The notes below the pieces were generated by a model that saw nothing but the letters and a program-made list of their open reading frames with translations, searched no databases and had not been told where the DNA came from. Both the position numbers and the translations under genes were made by a program. A stretch of DNA of 64,000 nt from Gonatopus flavifemur (taxonomy: Eukaryota > Arthropoda > Insecta > Hymenoptera > Dryinidae): positions 50,054,001 through 50,118,000 of the forward strand of contig JAFFJZ010000002.1 of NCBI GenBank assembly GCA_018340375.1. The letters are read 5' to 3'. Below, in pieces: positions 13,449-23,854 of this stretch (the first letter of the stretch is position 1; every line of letters starts with the position of its first letter).

Positions 13449-13515
13449 GTACTCGAAATTGTCGAGTATTTTCGACTCGAGTATCTTCCGCTACTCGAAA
13501 TTTTTTCGAGTAATT
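13449..13515. repeat. ACTCGA/TCGAGT word cluster
   Basis: Repeated ACTCGAAAT, TCGAGTA and ACTCGAGTAT words in opposite orientation over about 65 bp; another short-word hairpin, without identified ends. Confidence 0.55.
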
Positions 13516-13998
13516 CGTTAATTTTCTCAAATTTCCAGAAATCCTGTAGATCTTTCTTTATTCAACTTTTATTCATTATTTTCTTTACTTTTTCTAAAGA
13601 CGTAATTATTTTGTCACTAAACATTATTTATTTTGCAATAAAAAAAATTGACTCATTTATTGCTCAATGCCTAGTCTATAACATTTGTCAAATAAGCAAC
13701 AAGTGAGTTAGTTTTTTATTATTCATATTCGTATTTGACTTCATATTTGAATATTTAATATATGATTCATTTAAATTTTTGATGAAAATATTCTTCTTTT
13801 TCTTCTAAAAGTTATATGTATTTATTATTCAATTCATTATTAATTCCTCAAAAAATACATCCATTAAAGAGAATGTGACTAAATGTGAGAATTCGTCTTC
13901 ATTCCATCATGCATTCCAATATGTACTAATCGAAGGTTTGAAAATATATGCTATATTTTTGTCGCTTTTGTTAACTATAAATAAGCCTTTCTCTCAGT

Positions 13999-14541
13999 TT
14001 GCTACGTCGAAAACGTTTAAGAAACGGTTAAGGAATGGTATGCTGACTTCAGATGTGGTTGCACTGCAGACATAAATAATACTGAACGCTCAGGTCGCTC
14101 AAACTCAGCGGTTGTGCCTAAAAACATCGAAAAAGTTCATAAAATCGTTTTGAACGATAGTAAATTGAAGTTGCGTGAGATAGCAGAGGAGTTCAAGATA
14201 TCAAAAGGCAGCGTATATTTATCATTCCGCATGAACATTTATCAACAAGAAAGTTGTGTTCAAAGTGAGTGCCGCTGTTGCTCACGGTTGATCAAGAACA
14301 ACGCATCGATGTTTCAGAGCATTGTTTGCAACTGCTTCAGCGCAACAAACAGGTGTTTCTGCGTCGATATGTGGTAATGGATGAAACACGGATCCATCAC
14401 TTCACTCCGGAGTCAAATCGGCAGTCAGCGGAGTGGAAAATTGCAGGTGAAAGTCGACCAAAGACGCAAACATCAGCTGACAAGGTTTTTTTTGTATTTT
14501 GTTCATCGATTAACTCGACAAAACTAAGCTGTTTCAACTGA
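13999..14541 (+). pseudogene. Mariner transposase relic (N-terminal half)
   Basis: Conceptual translation from about 14027 gives KEWYADFRCG, then TERSGRSNSA, VPKNIEKVHKIVLND and LKLREIAEEFKISKG. These match the second helix-turn-helix region of mariner transposases. A frameshift follows near 14220-14275; the next frame reads LLTVDQEQRIDVSEHCLQLL, RRYVVMDETRIHHFTPE and RQSAEW. The first catalytic Asp is in MDETR, where the family normally has DETW. Upstream sequence has a stop (ENV*ETV). Homology fades after SADKV near 14485, so the second and third catalytic Asp and both terminal repeats are missing. It resembles the 22.6-kb copy more than the Mos1-like ones. A dead, truncated insertion. Confidence 0.8.
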
Positions 14542-14925
14542 AAGTAAGCACCGCAAACACATGTTGACACGGTGGAAAAGTTTGAATTTCAGTCCAGTTC
14601 TCAAGCAAGATGCAATCACATTCAGTCCGATTTTGTATTGTGAATTGCTGCCAGTCACTGTATTTTACAGATCTGGTGCTCAGCAATTACTGGCTGTTTG
14701 AAGATCTCAAAAGAGAATACTTCAGGGAAAGAGAGTTAGAAACTGAGGCGTATTTTGAACACGAATAAGACAAATCCTTATACATGAAGAAAAAAACTTT
14801 GCTGGAATAGCAAGAATTCCGCTGTTTCAATGAAATTTGCTTATTAGCAAGCAAGTTTGGCCCTGTTGTGCTTTCCCATACAATTATGGTTCGTAGGAAA
14901 TGGAAATAATGAATCTTAGTGCGGG

Positions 14926-15106
14926 TACTTTTGAATTTGGCCCCAATTTGGACCAGCGTTAGGCCAAGATTGGGGTCAATTTATCTCCCGAGCATGTGTG
15001 TACAATCCTCAGCGTGTATGAATTTTGGTCCAGTCTTGAGCCCATATAGGCACGGTGGGGCTCAACACTAGGTCCAAGACTGGGCTGAAATTCATGCCTG
15101 CTGGGG
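14926..15106. repeat. GGCCCA hairpin element(s), type A
   Basis: The 15007-15106 part is a clear hairpin: CCTCAGCGTGTATGAATTTT at the left pairs with AAATTCATGCCTGCTGGGG at the right, with GTCCAGTCTTGAGCCC against GGTCCAAGACTGGGC inside. A second, more degraded copy (GGCCCCAATTTGG...) precedes it. Similar copies lie near 17507, 48384 and 52540. Confidence 0.65.
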
Positions 15107-15855
15107 TAGGATTCAAAGCAATTTTCTAATTTCAAAAAAAAAGGAAGGGGCAGTATTGATTGCCTCGTCTGGGTTCATGGTGGGCCAATGGTGTTACGAA
15201 TCCTCGGGCAAAGCAATACAGCCAAGCTGGGAACGATGTTATCATCTCAGGGTCTCGCGTTAGGCAGAATGGGCTTAGATTGGGTCCGCTGTTAATACAC
15301 ACTTGAGAATGAACGGCAATTGATTGTTTCAGCGAATCAAGCTTTGCAATAGTAGCGAAGAACTGACGATTATAACGAATCAGTTCGTTAACAAAGTGAA
15401 TTGTCATTGTTAGATCATTCAATGCACATTGAAAATAGCTCAATCTTTTTCCTTCGTATAAAAAGAAAGCATCGAATTGTTAGAGAAACGTTGAAAGCAA
15501 TATATCACCCTGAATAACGTCAAATTTTGTCTAGAAGGTTTTGTTTTATTTATTAGACCCAGGCTTTATATGAGAAGTGCTTGTTTTCGACTCTCTAACG
15601 TCAAAGCCTTCCTTTAGACAACAAAATTAAATAGTAAGTTGAGACAACGACCTGGATTCAATTCTCTATTTTTGGTAATTCGATTTTGCCATGCGATGGA
15701 ATACTTTGTAGTAACAGTTCGTTGTACGTTACGTATGCATCACGTACACGTTCTTGGGAAGTTTCTCAGAGCCCTGAGACTCTAGACAAAGCCAGCAAAA
15801 TGAAAAAAAAAACGTAGGGCAGTACTATACGAATACATGTGAGTTTACCGTTTAC
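15107..15855. other. No gene recognised
   Basis: Contains minus-strand frame 15132-15443, which shows no recognisable protein and overlaps GGCCCA-like repeat words near 15180-15290. Treated as repeat-derived or intronic. Confidence 0.4.
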
Positions 15856-15905
15856 CGGAAGTTACTTGCTCCTGATAGTCGTTCAGATAAACGTACGTCA
15901 CTTTG
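15856..15905 (-). CDS. Candidate exon, frame uncertain
   Basis: On the minus strand a strong pyrimidine tract (TTTCTTTTTTCTCTAATGGAAG) precedes a 50-nt stretch ending CTTCCG then GTAAAC, a plausible donor. One frame reads KVTYVYLNDYQEQVTS with host-like codons; another reads QSDVRLSERLSGASNF and is the one in phase with the polyglutamine exon upstream. Using it shifts the frame of the 4.7-kb exon, so it is either alternatively used, part of another transcript, or a chance splice-site pair. Confidence 0.35.
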
Positions 15906-17260
15906 CTTCCATTAGAGAAAAAAGAAATACTGAAAGAGGTTAAATTGTCAATACAATTATCTCGATTATGGGTCATAGAATACATCTTCGTCTGAAAATT
16001 ATTGAAATATACAAGCATCGACGTCGCTTTTAAAAATATTTTCTTAAGTTACATCTCGAGAGAAAATTCACGTAATTATCGATCCGCGAAGGTTCTGTAC
16101 AAATTTTCTATTCTAGTGAAAAACGATCCATGAGGATCATAAGCCATCAATCGTCTCTGAAAAGAATCGACCCATAGTTTCGAATCTTTCTTTCCCTCTT
16201 GTTTTTTGCATAACCAAGTTCCAAGACTAAAATAGAATTATATACTTGTCCGTACGCGCATCGAATACATTGGATTATTTGTATGTAAGTAAGCGCCTAC
16301 GCGCCTTAAACGTCAACGAAGAGTCGAGTATATAGCAGTGAAAATGATTTTCATGAGTAAAGCAAGCAAGGTCTTTAGCCCAAGTGGTTTTTTCTTTTCT
16401 TGTTAAACTTTGTTCACAGTCGTCGTAAATGGCATGGACGAAGGTGAGAATTCAAATATATACTTGGTTTCTCGGTTTCTCCAATGATGTACATCATAAA
16501 CTATAACACATTGTCTCGTTCGATCTTTTGGAAATGATTCGAAATTGTCTTCATCTATGTTGTAAAAAGAAAAATCTTCTTATTCTCGTACGGTTAAGAA
16601 ATAGAAAAAGAATCACAGCGTACGTAACGACGATAAAGATCCTTATGGCGTATACAGGGGCACGTAGAAGACGTACGCAGCAGGTAAATTAACAGACACG
16701 ACACACACACGTTCACGTATACAGTAGGTCGTTAATTAGTTTACACCGTACCATCCATGACGTGCACGCGCTCTCCATCTCGCTGCACTTCACTATAAAA
16801 CCACCTACGTGTACATTTTTTTTCCATTGCTTTTTCTCGCCAAATAAAGTATATTATTCAATACATGATGTTTTTTTTTTCGTCAAATTTACGAGGTTCC
16901 AAGGTATATCGAGACGACAAACAATGAGGTCAGAACGATCTTTTAATGGACAAATGCAAAAACGTGTTATATCTTCACATTCCCTCTCAAAAGAATTTAT
17001 TATCACAAAAAAATAGGGGAATTGCGCGAGCAGAACGTGAATTCTTGTATATATAATTCTGTGTGGTTGAGTGTTTGCGATTTCAAGGGAGAATCATGAG
17101 AATCATCCAAAGCATATATCAACTCACGTATTTCACATCCTACGAATATCCACGAAATTGAAGATCGATTTGATATTCATGAATCGTTGATATTCATAGA
17201 ATTTGACAAAGGAATTCGAATTCGTTCGGATTATGTATATACATTCCAACTACCAATGTA
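15906..17260. other. No gene established; two plus-strand micro-exon candidates
   Basis: Mostly intron-like. On the plus strand 16420-16443 sits between a strong acceptor (TTTTCTTTTCTTG...TTCACAG) and GTGAGA. 16658-16683 sits between TATACAG and GTAAAT. Neither has a supported partner exon. An (AC)-rich stretch lies near 16700. Confidence 0.3.
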
Positions 17261-18360
17261 GAAATTTAACAATTGTCCAGTACTGGCTTGATACAAGTTA
17301 CTAGTTTGCAACCGTTGGTGACAGAAGTTGGTTGGACTGCGGAATTATAATGCTAAATAACTTTGATCTGGTACCGATCACCTACCATCGTCAACCATTG
17401 GTGACTGATATCGGCAACCCATAGTCTTTCAATATTTAAAATCATATCATGTATCTACGTTCATGTGGGCTCGGATATTCTGGCACTTCCGTAATATCCT
17501 TTGCGTGTATGAATCTAGGCCCCACTTTGGCCTAGTTAGTGGGTCCATGCTGGACCAGTGCAGGTCCCATGGTGCGTACATACTGGGGATATAAATCATG
17601 ATGGAAAGACTGTTATCTCGAGATTAGAAAATCATATTCATGAACAGTTCACGACAATAATGTCATAAATCCTATTGAATTGCATAGAATACATTCCTCA
17701 GTTAAGGGGATACCAGCGACCTCTGACGATGCAACCCGAGCCAAATCTTTTCTGACAAATTATTCGAAAATAAAGCAATGAAATCAAAATATCGCTCTGT
17801 GCAGACCATCTTTATTGATTGAAAAAGGTCTGTACAGAGCGATATTCTCATTCCATTGTTTCATTTTCGAATGATTTGTCAGAATGGTTTTTGGTGGTGT
17901 TCTTTGTTAACCAATGGTTATGGTTGCATCTTTAGGGGTCGTTGGTATCACCTGAAGAAAGACAGGCTTCAAATTTTTACTACCTTATAGAGTTCAAAAA
18001 TCCGTAATAATAATACTATTATTTTATAAAATATTTCACTTTGTAGTATTTTCTTGTTTCCAACCGTGCATCGAACAATGCAGACTTCTCATATTGTTCA
18101 AATCCACAGTATGAAAAATGTGTGAAAATAAACAAATCTTTTGTAAAAGTACACTAGATATTTGTTCACATTGATTTGTTACCGACTCAGGGTTCAAAAC
18201 CAACGATTGTTCACTAAAATTGTGCCATTTTTTATCCAAAATTGGTGGAAAATTGATCAACGACAGGGAGTTCGGTTATCAAGCCCAGTACCAACTTGCA
18301 ATGGATAGACAACCGTTGATGGCCTATGTCGTCTCAGTACCGATTCATTTGTCACCGTAA
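17261..18360. repeat. TACCG/ACCGTTG repeat region with nested hairpins
   Basis: Shares words with 12388-13156, partly inverted (TACTGGCTTGATACAAG near 17281 against CTTGTATCAAGCC-like sequence near 12735). A type-A GGCCC hairpin interrupts it at about 17507-17587 and a GATACCA-ended element at 17709-17949. Confidence 0.55.
17709..17949. repeat. GATACCA-ended hairpin element
   Basis: Left GATACCAGCGACCTCTGACG and right (reverse complement) GATACCAACGACCCCTAAAG pair, continuing into ATGCAACC. Inside, CTGACAAATTATTCG pairs with CGAATGATTTGTCAG, and AGCGATATT-type words pair around a short loop near 17820. 241 bp, non-coding. Confidence 0.75.
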
Positions 18361-18944
18361 AACTGGGATTCATACTCGAGTGAATGAGGTATTATGTAGC
18401 CTTAATGTATACATGTAGTTTATTTTTGTTTCTTGCTAATTACTGGAGAGATAAACGAAATATTCCTCTCTTGAATCCGGCCGAGTAAACTTCGACGCTG
18501 CACACACACCTTAACGAGGCTCGCGATGTTTGAATTTTAACATCCTTGTGAAAAATTCATCCCCCGGATCTGTTTAAGTTCGCCGTGATCTTGATCGGAT
18601 CGTGACAAGGATTCCCATGCAATACTGGGGCGTTTCGAATGTTCTATGAACGTGCATATAAAATATTCATACACCATTAGGATTGGAATGCTTGCGTCCT
18701 ATCAAAAATGTGTTAGGAGAACCTTGTCTGAAGCGAAAATCAACATCGAAATATCAGGAAATTGCGTAAATTGAATGAATAAAGTATGAGAGAAGTAACA
18801 CAAATATAAACTACCAGATTCAATTTAAGATTTTAAGAGTGCATGAGAATCTTCATTTGTGCCGAGTTTGTTCTCTTCAAGATTATTTACATTTGATCCT
18901 AATCGTGTGATTTTTCATTTAAACTGGCTAAAATTTAGTCACAA
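18361..18944. other. No gene recognised
   Basis: AT-rich intron-like sequence; no repeat ends or exons seen. Confidence 0.45.
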
Positions 18945-19323
18945 CACTGAAAGAATTTTACTCCAAGAATTACCGTTAAATTTTAATGATCGCGGGACAA
19001 GTGGAAATTCTTAAAAGAATCGCTGTGCATTCTGTAAATTTCGTGGGATTTATCTCTCCAAATTGTTTGAGAATTCACTCATTTTTAAAGCTGCACAGTA
19101 ATTTTTTTTTCAATTTCTGCTTGTCCTCCACACTGTGAAAAATTTTCTGAAAATTCAAACTGTTTTTGTAATTTTTTACAGCAACAGTTCTGAGTTTGCA
19201 GATGTATTCTGAAAACTTATCCATACTGTTCTCAATTTTCAGAATAAATCTGAATACTCAGAATTTTTTACAGCGCGATTACTGGAATTTCACGGTAGCT
19301 TTTGAGAGAAAATTCTTTCAGTG
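18945..19323. repeat. CAC-ended hairpin element with a nested copy
   Basis: Ends CACTGAAAGAATTTTACTCC and (reverse complement, right) CACTGAAAGAATTTTCTCTC. AA flanks both sides (18943-18944, 19324-19325), a 2-bp target duplication. A smaller element lies inside at 19131-19275 (CACTGTGAAAAATTTTCTGA against CGCTGTAAAAAATTCTGAG). Confidence 0.72.
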
Positions 19324-19647
19324 AACATACTAAATTTCAATTGCCGCAGCAAGGTGTCCTCCTCTCAGTGGACCGAGTATTTAAAATGACATGTGACTGC
19401 AAAATTTTGTCCCCTCCATTATTGAAATAAATCTGGTTTCTCCAGTTGCAACGTGATGAAAATCTTCAGAAGTTCATAAGCATGTACTCCGGATGACGGA
19501 ACTTATTATTGTATCGAATGAATATTTAGTAACGTAGTTTTAATTTAGCGGATAATATCCCATCGTGAGATTTGAAATATCAAATATTTTATTTAGAAAT
19601 GATATCAGTCACATCATACGTCATGTAAAAAATATAAGAATACTTAC

Positions 19648-20048
19648 CGGAAATTTGCTACTGTGAGTTTGCAAGTTGGTGGATTGTTGCTGCTGTTGCT
19701 GTTGTTGCTGTTGCTGTTGCTGTTGTTGTTGTTGTTGTTGTTGTTGTTGCTGTTGCTGCTGTTGTTGTTGAGTTTGACTCGAACTTTGTTCGTCACCGTA
19801 TAAAGGTGGCATCCTGTATCCTGGCGCTATAGCCTGGCCAGAATGATTCCACAACTGAAGCTGATTTTCGTCCTCTATTGCAAGGCTTCCTCTACTTTTA
19901 GAGCCGGAAGTCGATTGAAGACTGACCAAAAATTCATTCGCCGTCTGTCGCCAATTATCCTCTTGGTGGTGTAAATTCTCGTTATATTGATTTTTCTGAT
20001 GGTTCGGCAGTAGCTTTTGAGGTGGTGATGGTTTGAAACCCTCTTCAT
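19648..20048 (-). CDS. Polyglutamine-rich exon, unrecognised host gene
   Basis: A 401-nt minus-strand exon. Acceptor TTCTGTTGCATTTCAG precedes it; donor is CCG then GTAAGT, close to consensus. Read after two bases that complete a split codon, it gives EEGFKPSPPQKLLPNHQ, then NWRQTANEFLVSLQS, GSKSRGSLAIEDENQLQL and PGYRMPPLYGDEQ. A run of about 28-30 Gln follows, encoded by mixed CAA and CAG, then STNLQTHSSKFP. The composition (Ser, Gln, Asn, Pro) points to a disordered regulatory region; no catalytic or DNA-binding motif is visible. The entry phase fits the exon at 29131-29214 (G plus AT makes Asp). It exits in phase 0, fitting 4636-4713. The exon has no in-frame stop and is the most secure host coding sequence in the window. 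Gene identity is unknown to me. Confidence 0.72.
19683..19771 (-). repeat. (CAA/CAG)n trinucleotide repeat in exon
   Basis: About 88 bp of CAA and CAG codons on the minus strand giving about 29 consecutive Gln. Mixed codons suggest a tract under protein-level constraint rather than a pure expanding repeat; length polymorphism is likely. Confidence 0.85.
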
Positions 20049-20936
20049 CTGAAATGCAACAGAAAAATTTGAATCATTTCAACTCTTTGAATAAATTTTG
20101 AAAATTCTCGTGAAAATCTTTTAATAGATTGGAAAAAACAAACTTTCCCAAGTTCAGTTCTCTAAATTTGAATCAGTGCAATCTTACTATTTCTGCGGCT
20201 AAAAGTCGACCACTCAATGAAATCAGTGAGATATCAGAGAATAGTCACTGATTTTGCAGTTGGAAACAGTTAATATTCACTAATTTCTAGTGGTCAGCTT
20301 TCCACTACAATTTCATTGTTCTAAATTTGCAGGTGAGATGTTTAGGATTGATGATAGTTAATCTGACCCTTATCTTGCTAGATTGTATTATTTTTCGAAA
20401 AGAACATACATAATTGGTGCAAATAAACAGGTCTAGAAATAAGTAACAGAAGTTGAGCATAACCTGTTCAAAATCCGGTGAAAAATGATTGTCAGGTTTT
20501 GAACGGTTTTTGTCCCTAGCAATCCAATTGAAAACTGACAAAATTCCTCTTCGATATTATCCAGAATTGATGAAATTAATAGTAAATTTTGAAATGATAT
20601 TTTTTTGAATTCACAAACTGTGATATCCAGTCGAAAACTGACAAAAATGCACCTGCCAGGTTTTGATAGAATGTTGCAATTTGGTAATTCACAAAAAAGA
20701 AGGGAAAGAAGTTTGTCAACGAAAAACAAAAAGCCTTACAAGTGATTTTTGGCCCGTTCAGGCAGGCATTTTTTCAGCAGGGGTCAGATTTCATGAGAAG
20801 TCTTTTGATAATCAGAACGTCCCATGGTAGATAAAAAAGTGTTCAAAATATATTATGCACCACAAACATTTGGAGAATATGCTTCCTGGTAAATTCCGTC
20901 CAACTGAAATTCGATACAAAATAACTGATGATATTT
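20049..20936. other. No gene; one small hairpin
   Basis: Intron-like. A weak inverted pair lies at about 20207-20305 (GACCACTCAATGAAATCAGTG against CACTAATTTCTAGTGGTC). Minus-strand frames 20305-20541 and 20433-20729 show no recognisable protein. Confidence 0.4.
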
Positions 20937-21352
20937 GATAATTAAGATGTGTGTAGAGTAGTGTTCGGAGCGGCGCCATCAATTAACGGAGAAACAATCC
21001 AATTAGCCGAGCAGTGCTTTTTTATTGCAAAAGCCAACGTTTGGCCCAGATACTGAGCATTTTCAAGGCAAAAAATTACAACGTAGAGATGAAGTGGAAG
21101 ACTCCATCATTGAACTCACAAAAAAATTGGATGGGGTCCGATTGGGGGGCCGCTCCGAGCACTATATACTCTACACATATCCTAATTATTGAAGCACCCC
21201 ATCCAATTTTTTTGTGGGTTCAATGATGGAGTCTCCCACTTCATCTCTACGTTGTAATTTTTTGCCTTGAAAATGCCCAGTATCTGGGCCAAACGTTGGC
21301 TTTTGCAATAAAAAAGCACTGCTCGGCTAATTGGATTGTTTCTCCGTTAACT
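20937..21352. repeat. Double inverted repeat in order A-B-A'-B'
   Basis: Block B (about 20978-21143) reappears almost perfectly inverted at about 21188-21350; roughly 160 bp with only a few differences. Block A (about 20937-20977, with TGTGTAGAGTA and CGGAGCGGC) reappears inverted between them (about 21147-21192, GCCGCTCCGAGCAC...TACTCTACACAT). The direct repeat AACTGATGATATT flanks the structure near 20925 and 21352. No coding function. Confidence 0.8.
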
Positions 21353-22270
21353 GATGATATTCGGTTGTACTTCGGTAAATTCTCGGTTTTTAGTAATTTC
21401 ATGGTTGGTTTTTGACGATTTTCAACTGGAAGATAACAAAATCCAACAGGAAAATTGATTATTCTGAAATCATTGAGGGTCCTCGGGAACCAAAACGCGC
21501 AAAATCACGGCCACATTTCTCAAACGTTCAGAAAACTCTTGGTGCTGTCTGGGGAGGGTACTTTTTCCTTTACCTGATTTTAGTATGTTTTTCTCAAAAT
21601 TATAAAAGGGAAAAATCTTTGACACATATGTTTACGTGATTAAGTTTCGTGGCACAAAAGAAACGAAAGAAGTATGAGTTCCCTGTTGGTTAACCTTTTG
21701 AAGTGTATACATTTTCTCTGTCGGGGAATTTTAATAACAAGTTAGCATTCCTGTGAAAACGAAATCATCCGAACCCATCGATAGTGCAAATCTCTACTTG
21801 AAAATGGTGCAAACTTATTCAAAATTTGCACTTTTATCATTGGAAAAATTTCATTTTAATAAGAACCAATCCCCGTGTAGAGATTTTCCCGAGCGTCCTG
21901 TATTGAATACAGGCCCTGTACGGGCATATGTTAGGTATCCCAACATAGAGCTACCTAGTCTTAGCCAGCAAAGGGCCTACCCGGATTGCTATTATTAGCC
22001 CCGACTTTTCTAAGCTTGGGTCACCCGTATACAGCCCATGTGGGGGAAAGTTGAGCTACCACTGTGTTCCCCTGTTATGAGAATTTTGGTGCGCCTAACT
22101 ACAGCCCGTGTAGAGCCTACTCGGGTTGCTATTATTAGCCGGCAAGTTTTTCCTGATGGGACAAAACTATCTTTTTTTCTTGTCATTCCTGTGAGTGTAA
22201 TAATTTCCAAAGATTACTGCTGAAAAATATACAAAGTTGATATTGTTTTTATTTTATAAACTAGTAAGGT
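21353..22270. other. No gene; GGCCTA/AGCCCA repeat words
   Basis: From about 21880 to 22210 repeated words of the type GGGCCTACCCGG, ACAGCCCATGTGGG and TACTCGGGTTGCTATTATTAG occur, the last twice (near 21976 and 22121). Looks like a degraded GGCCC-type element. Confidence 0.45.
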
Positions 22271-22520
22271 GAACTCTGAACACTGAACAAAATGTGGCAA
22301 ATCGTTTCTGGAACATTCCAGATACTGCTGATGGCCTACCATTGTAATGTTTCAAATAAAATGTCTCAAAATAACATGTCTGCACCGTTCTTGAGACATC
22401 AAACAGTGTTTTAAAAATGTTATTTTGAAGCGTTTCATCCGAAACGTTACAAAGACAGAATATTAGCAATCTGGAACGTTTTAGAAACATTTCGTCACAT
22501 TTGATTCAGTATTTCGAGTT
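22271..22520. repeat. Hairpin element, ~50-bp imperfect inverted ends
   Basis: Left GAACTCTGAACACTGAACAA... pairs with right ...TTGATTCAGTATTTCGAGTT; also CTGGAACATTCCAG against CTGGAACGTTTTAG. The interior has AAATGTTATTTTG-type words like those in the element at 32096-32497. Confidence 0.6.
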
Positions 22521-22559
22521 GAAGATTGTTTGATGTTCATGCGAAGAACTTTATTAATA

Positions 22560-23852
22560 CGAGGGTGGATTGATAAGTTTCCGGCCTGACACAGAAAAAC
22601 AACGTTTCTAAGGATTTTTTTTTTTTTATTTCTCAACATAATCTCCTCCAAGGCTGATACATTTCTCATAGCGGTGTTCTAGTCTAGTAATGCCATCTCT
22701 ATAGACTGATTCGTCAAGCTCCTCAAAATACCCATTTACAGCTTCGATTACTTCTTCATTGTCCGCAAATCTCTTACCGCCAAGCCATTTTTTGAGGTTA
22801 GGAAACAGATAATAGTCACTCGGGGCTAGGTCTGGAGAGTAGGGAGGGTGCGGCATTAATTCAAACTTCAGATCGTTGATTTTAGCCATCGCAACGATTG
22901 ACGTGTGCGCTGGTGCGTTATCGTGATGAAACCAGATTTTTTTCTTCGCCAGATGAGGTCGTTTAATTTTCACTTCGTGGCTCAAACGTTGCAATAAGTC
23001 TGCGTAGTATTGACCAGTGATAGTTTTACCCTTTTCAAGGTAATCAATGTATATAATACCTCTTGCATCCCAAAAAACAGTAGCCATAACCTTGTTCGCC
23101 GAAAAATTGTTTTTGCCTTCTTTGGAGTTGGTTCCCCTGGTCCAATCCACTGTTTAGACTGTTCTTTGGTTTCAGGAGTGTAGTGGTGGACCCAAGTTTC
23201 GTCAACGGTTACGAATCGACGCAAAAATTCGCTTGGATTACGCTTATACAACGCCAAATTGGCGGTAGAAATGTTCTTTCGAATCAATTTTTGGTCGACT
23301 GTTAGCAAACGCGGCACCCATCTTGCACAGAGCTTTTCCATATACAAATGTTGGTGCAAAATATTTTGTACACGTTCATATGACATCTTACAGGTCTCAG
23401 CTATCTCACGAACTTTTAATCTGCGATCTTTCAGCACTATTTGATGGATTTTTTCGATCATATCTGGAGTTGTGACCTCAATGGGGCGTCCTGAGCGAGG
23501 CTCATCAGAGGTGCTCACACGACCCTTTTTAAACTCGGAAACCCACTGCTTAACGGTTGAATATGATGGGGAGGATGTCCCCAGTGTTGAGTCCATCTCT
23601 TCTTTAATTTCCTTCGGCGTTAACCCCTTCAAATAAAAGTATTTGATGACAGCACGATTTTCCAGCTTTTCCATTTTTACGAAAAACACAGAGGCGTCTT
23701 GGTCAGCGTGCTCTCAAAACTAAACTAACATGGCGATCGGACTGAAACTACAGCTACAAGCTATCTAAGGATGGTACTATAGAACGCCACCTCAAGGTAG
23801 GCCTAGTGGCGCCATCTCTTGGTCAGGCCGGAAACTTATCAATCCACCCTCG
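22560..23852 (-). mobile_element. Mariner transposon, near full length, perfect TIRs
   Basis: 1293 bp flanked by TA (22558-22559, 23853-23854). The terminal repeats are identical over 31 bp and begin CGAGGGTGGATTGATAAGTT. Length, ends and a single transposase reading frame are those of a complete mariner. Identical ends and only one visible coding lesion suggest a recent arrival. Orientation is taken from the transposase, on the minus strand. Confidence 0.95.
22626..23674 (-). pseudogene. Mariner transposase with one frameshift
   Basis: Start chosen at [11 protein letters not shown] (23674), the usual mariner N-terminus. Domain order is normal: N-terminal helix-turn-helix ([30 protein letters not shown]), second helix-turn-helix ([19 protein letters not shown]), linker [11 protein letters not shown], then the DDD catalytic core. 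The Asp residues are seen in [24 protein letters not shown] and YSPDLAPSDYYLFP. The C-terminus is RYEKCISLGGDYVEK. One base is missing in a T run on the coding strand at about 23101-23106, between KKAKTIF and [12 protein letters not shown], shifting the frame. Otherwise about 349 codons, the family norm, with all three catalytic Asp present. As written it cannot make full-length transposase; a sequencing or assembly homopolymer error is a real alternative. It differs clearly from the Mos1-like copies at 38, 49 and 60 kb. Confidence 0.92.
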
Positions 23853-23854
23853 TA

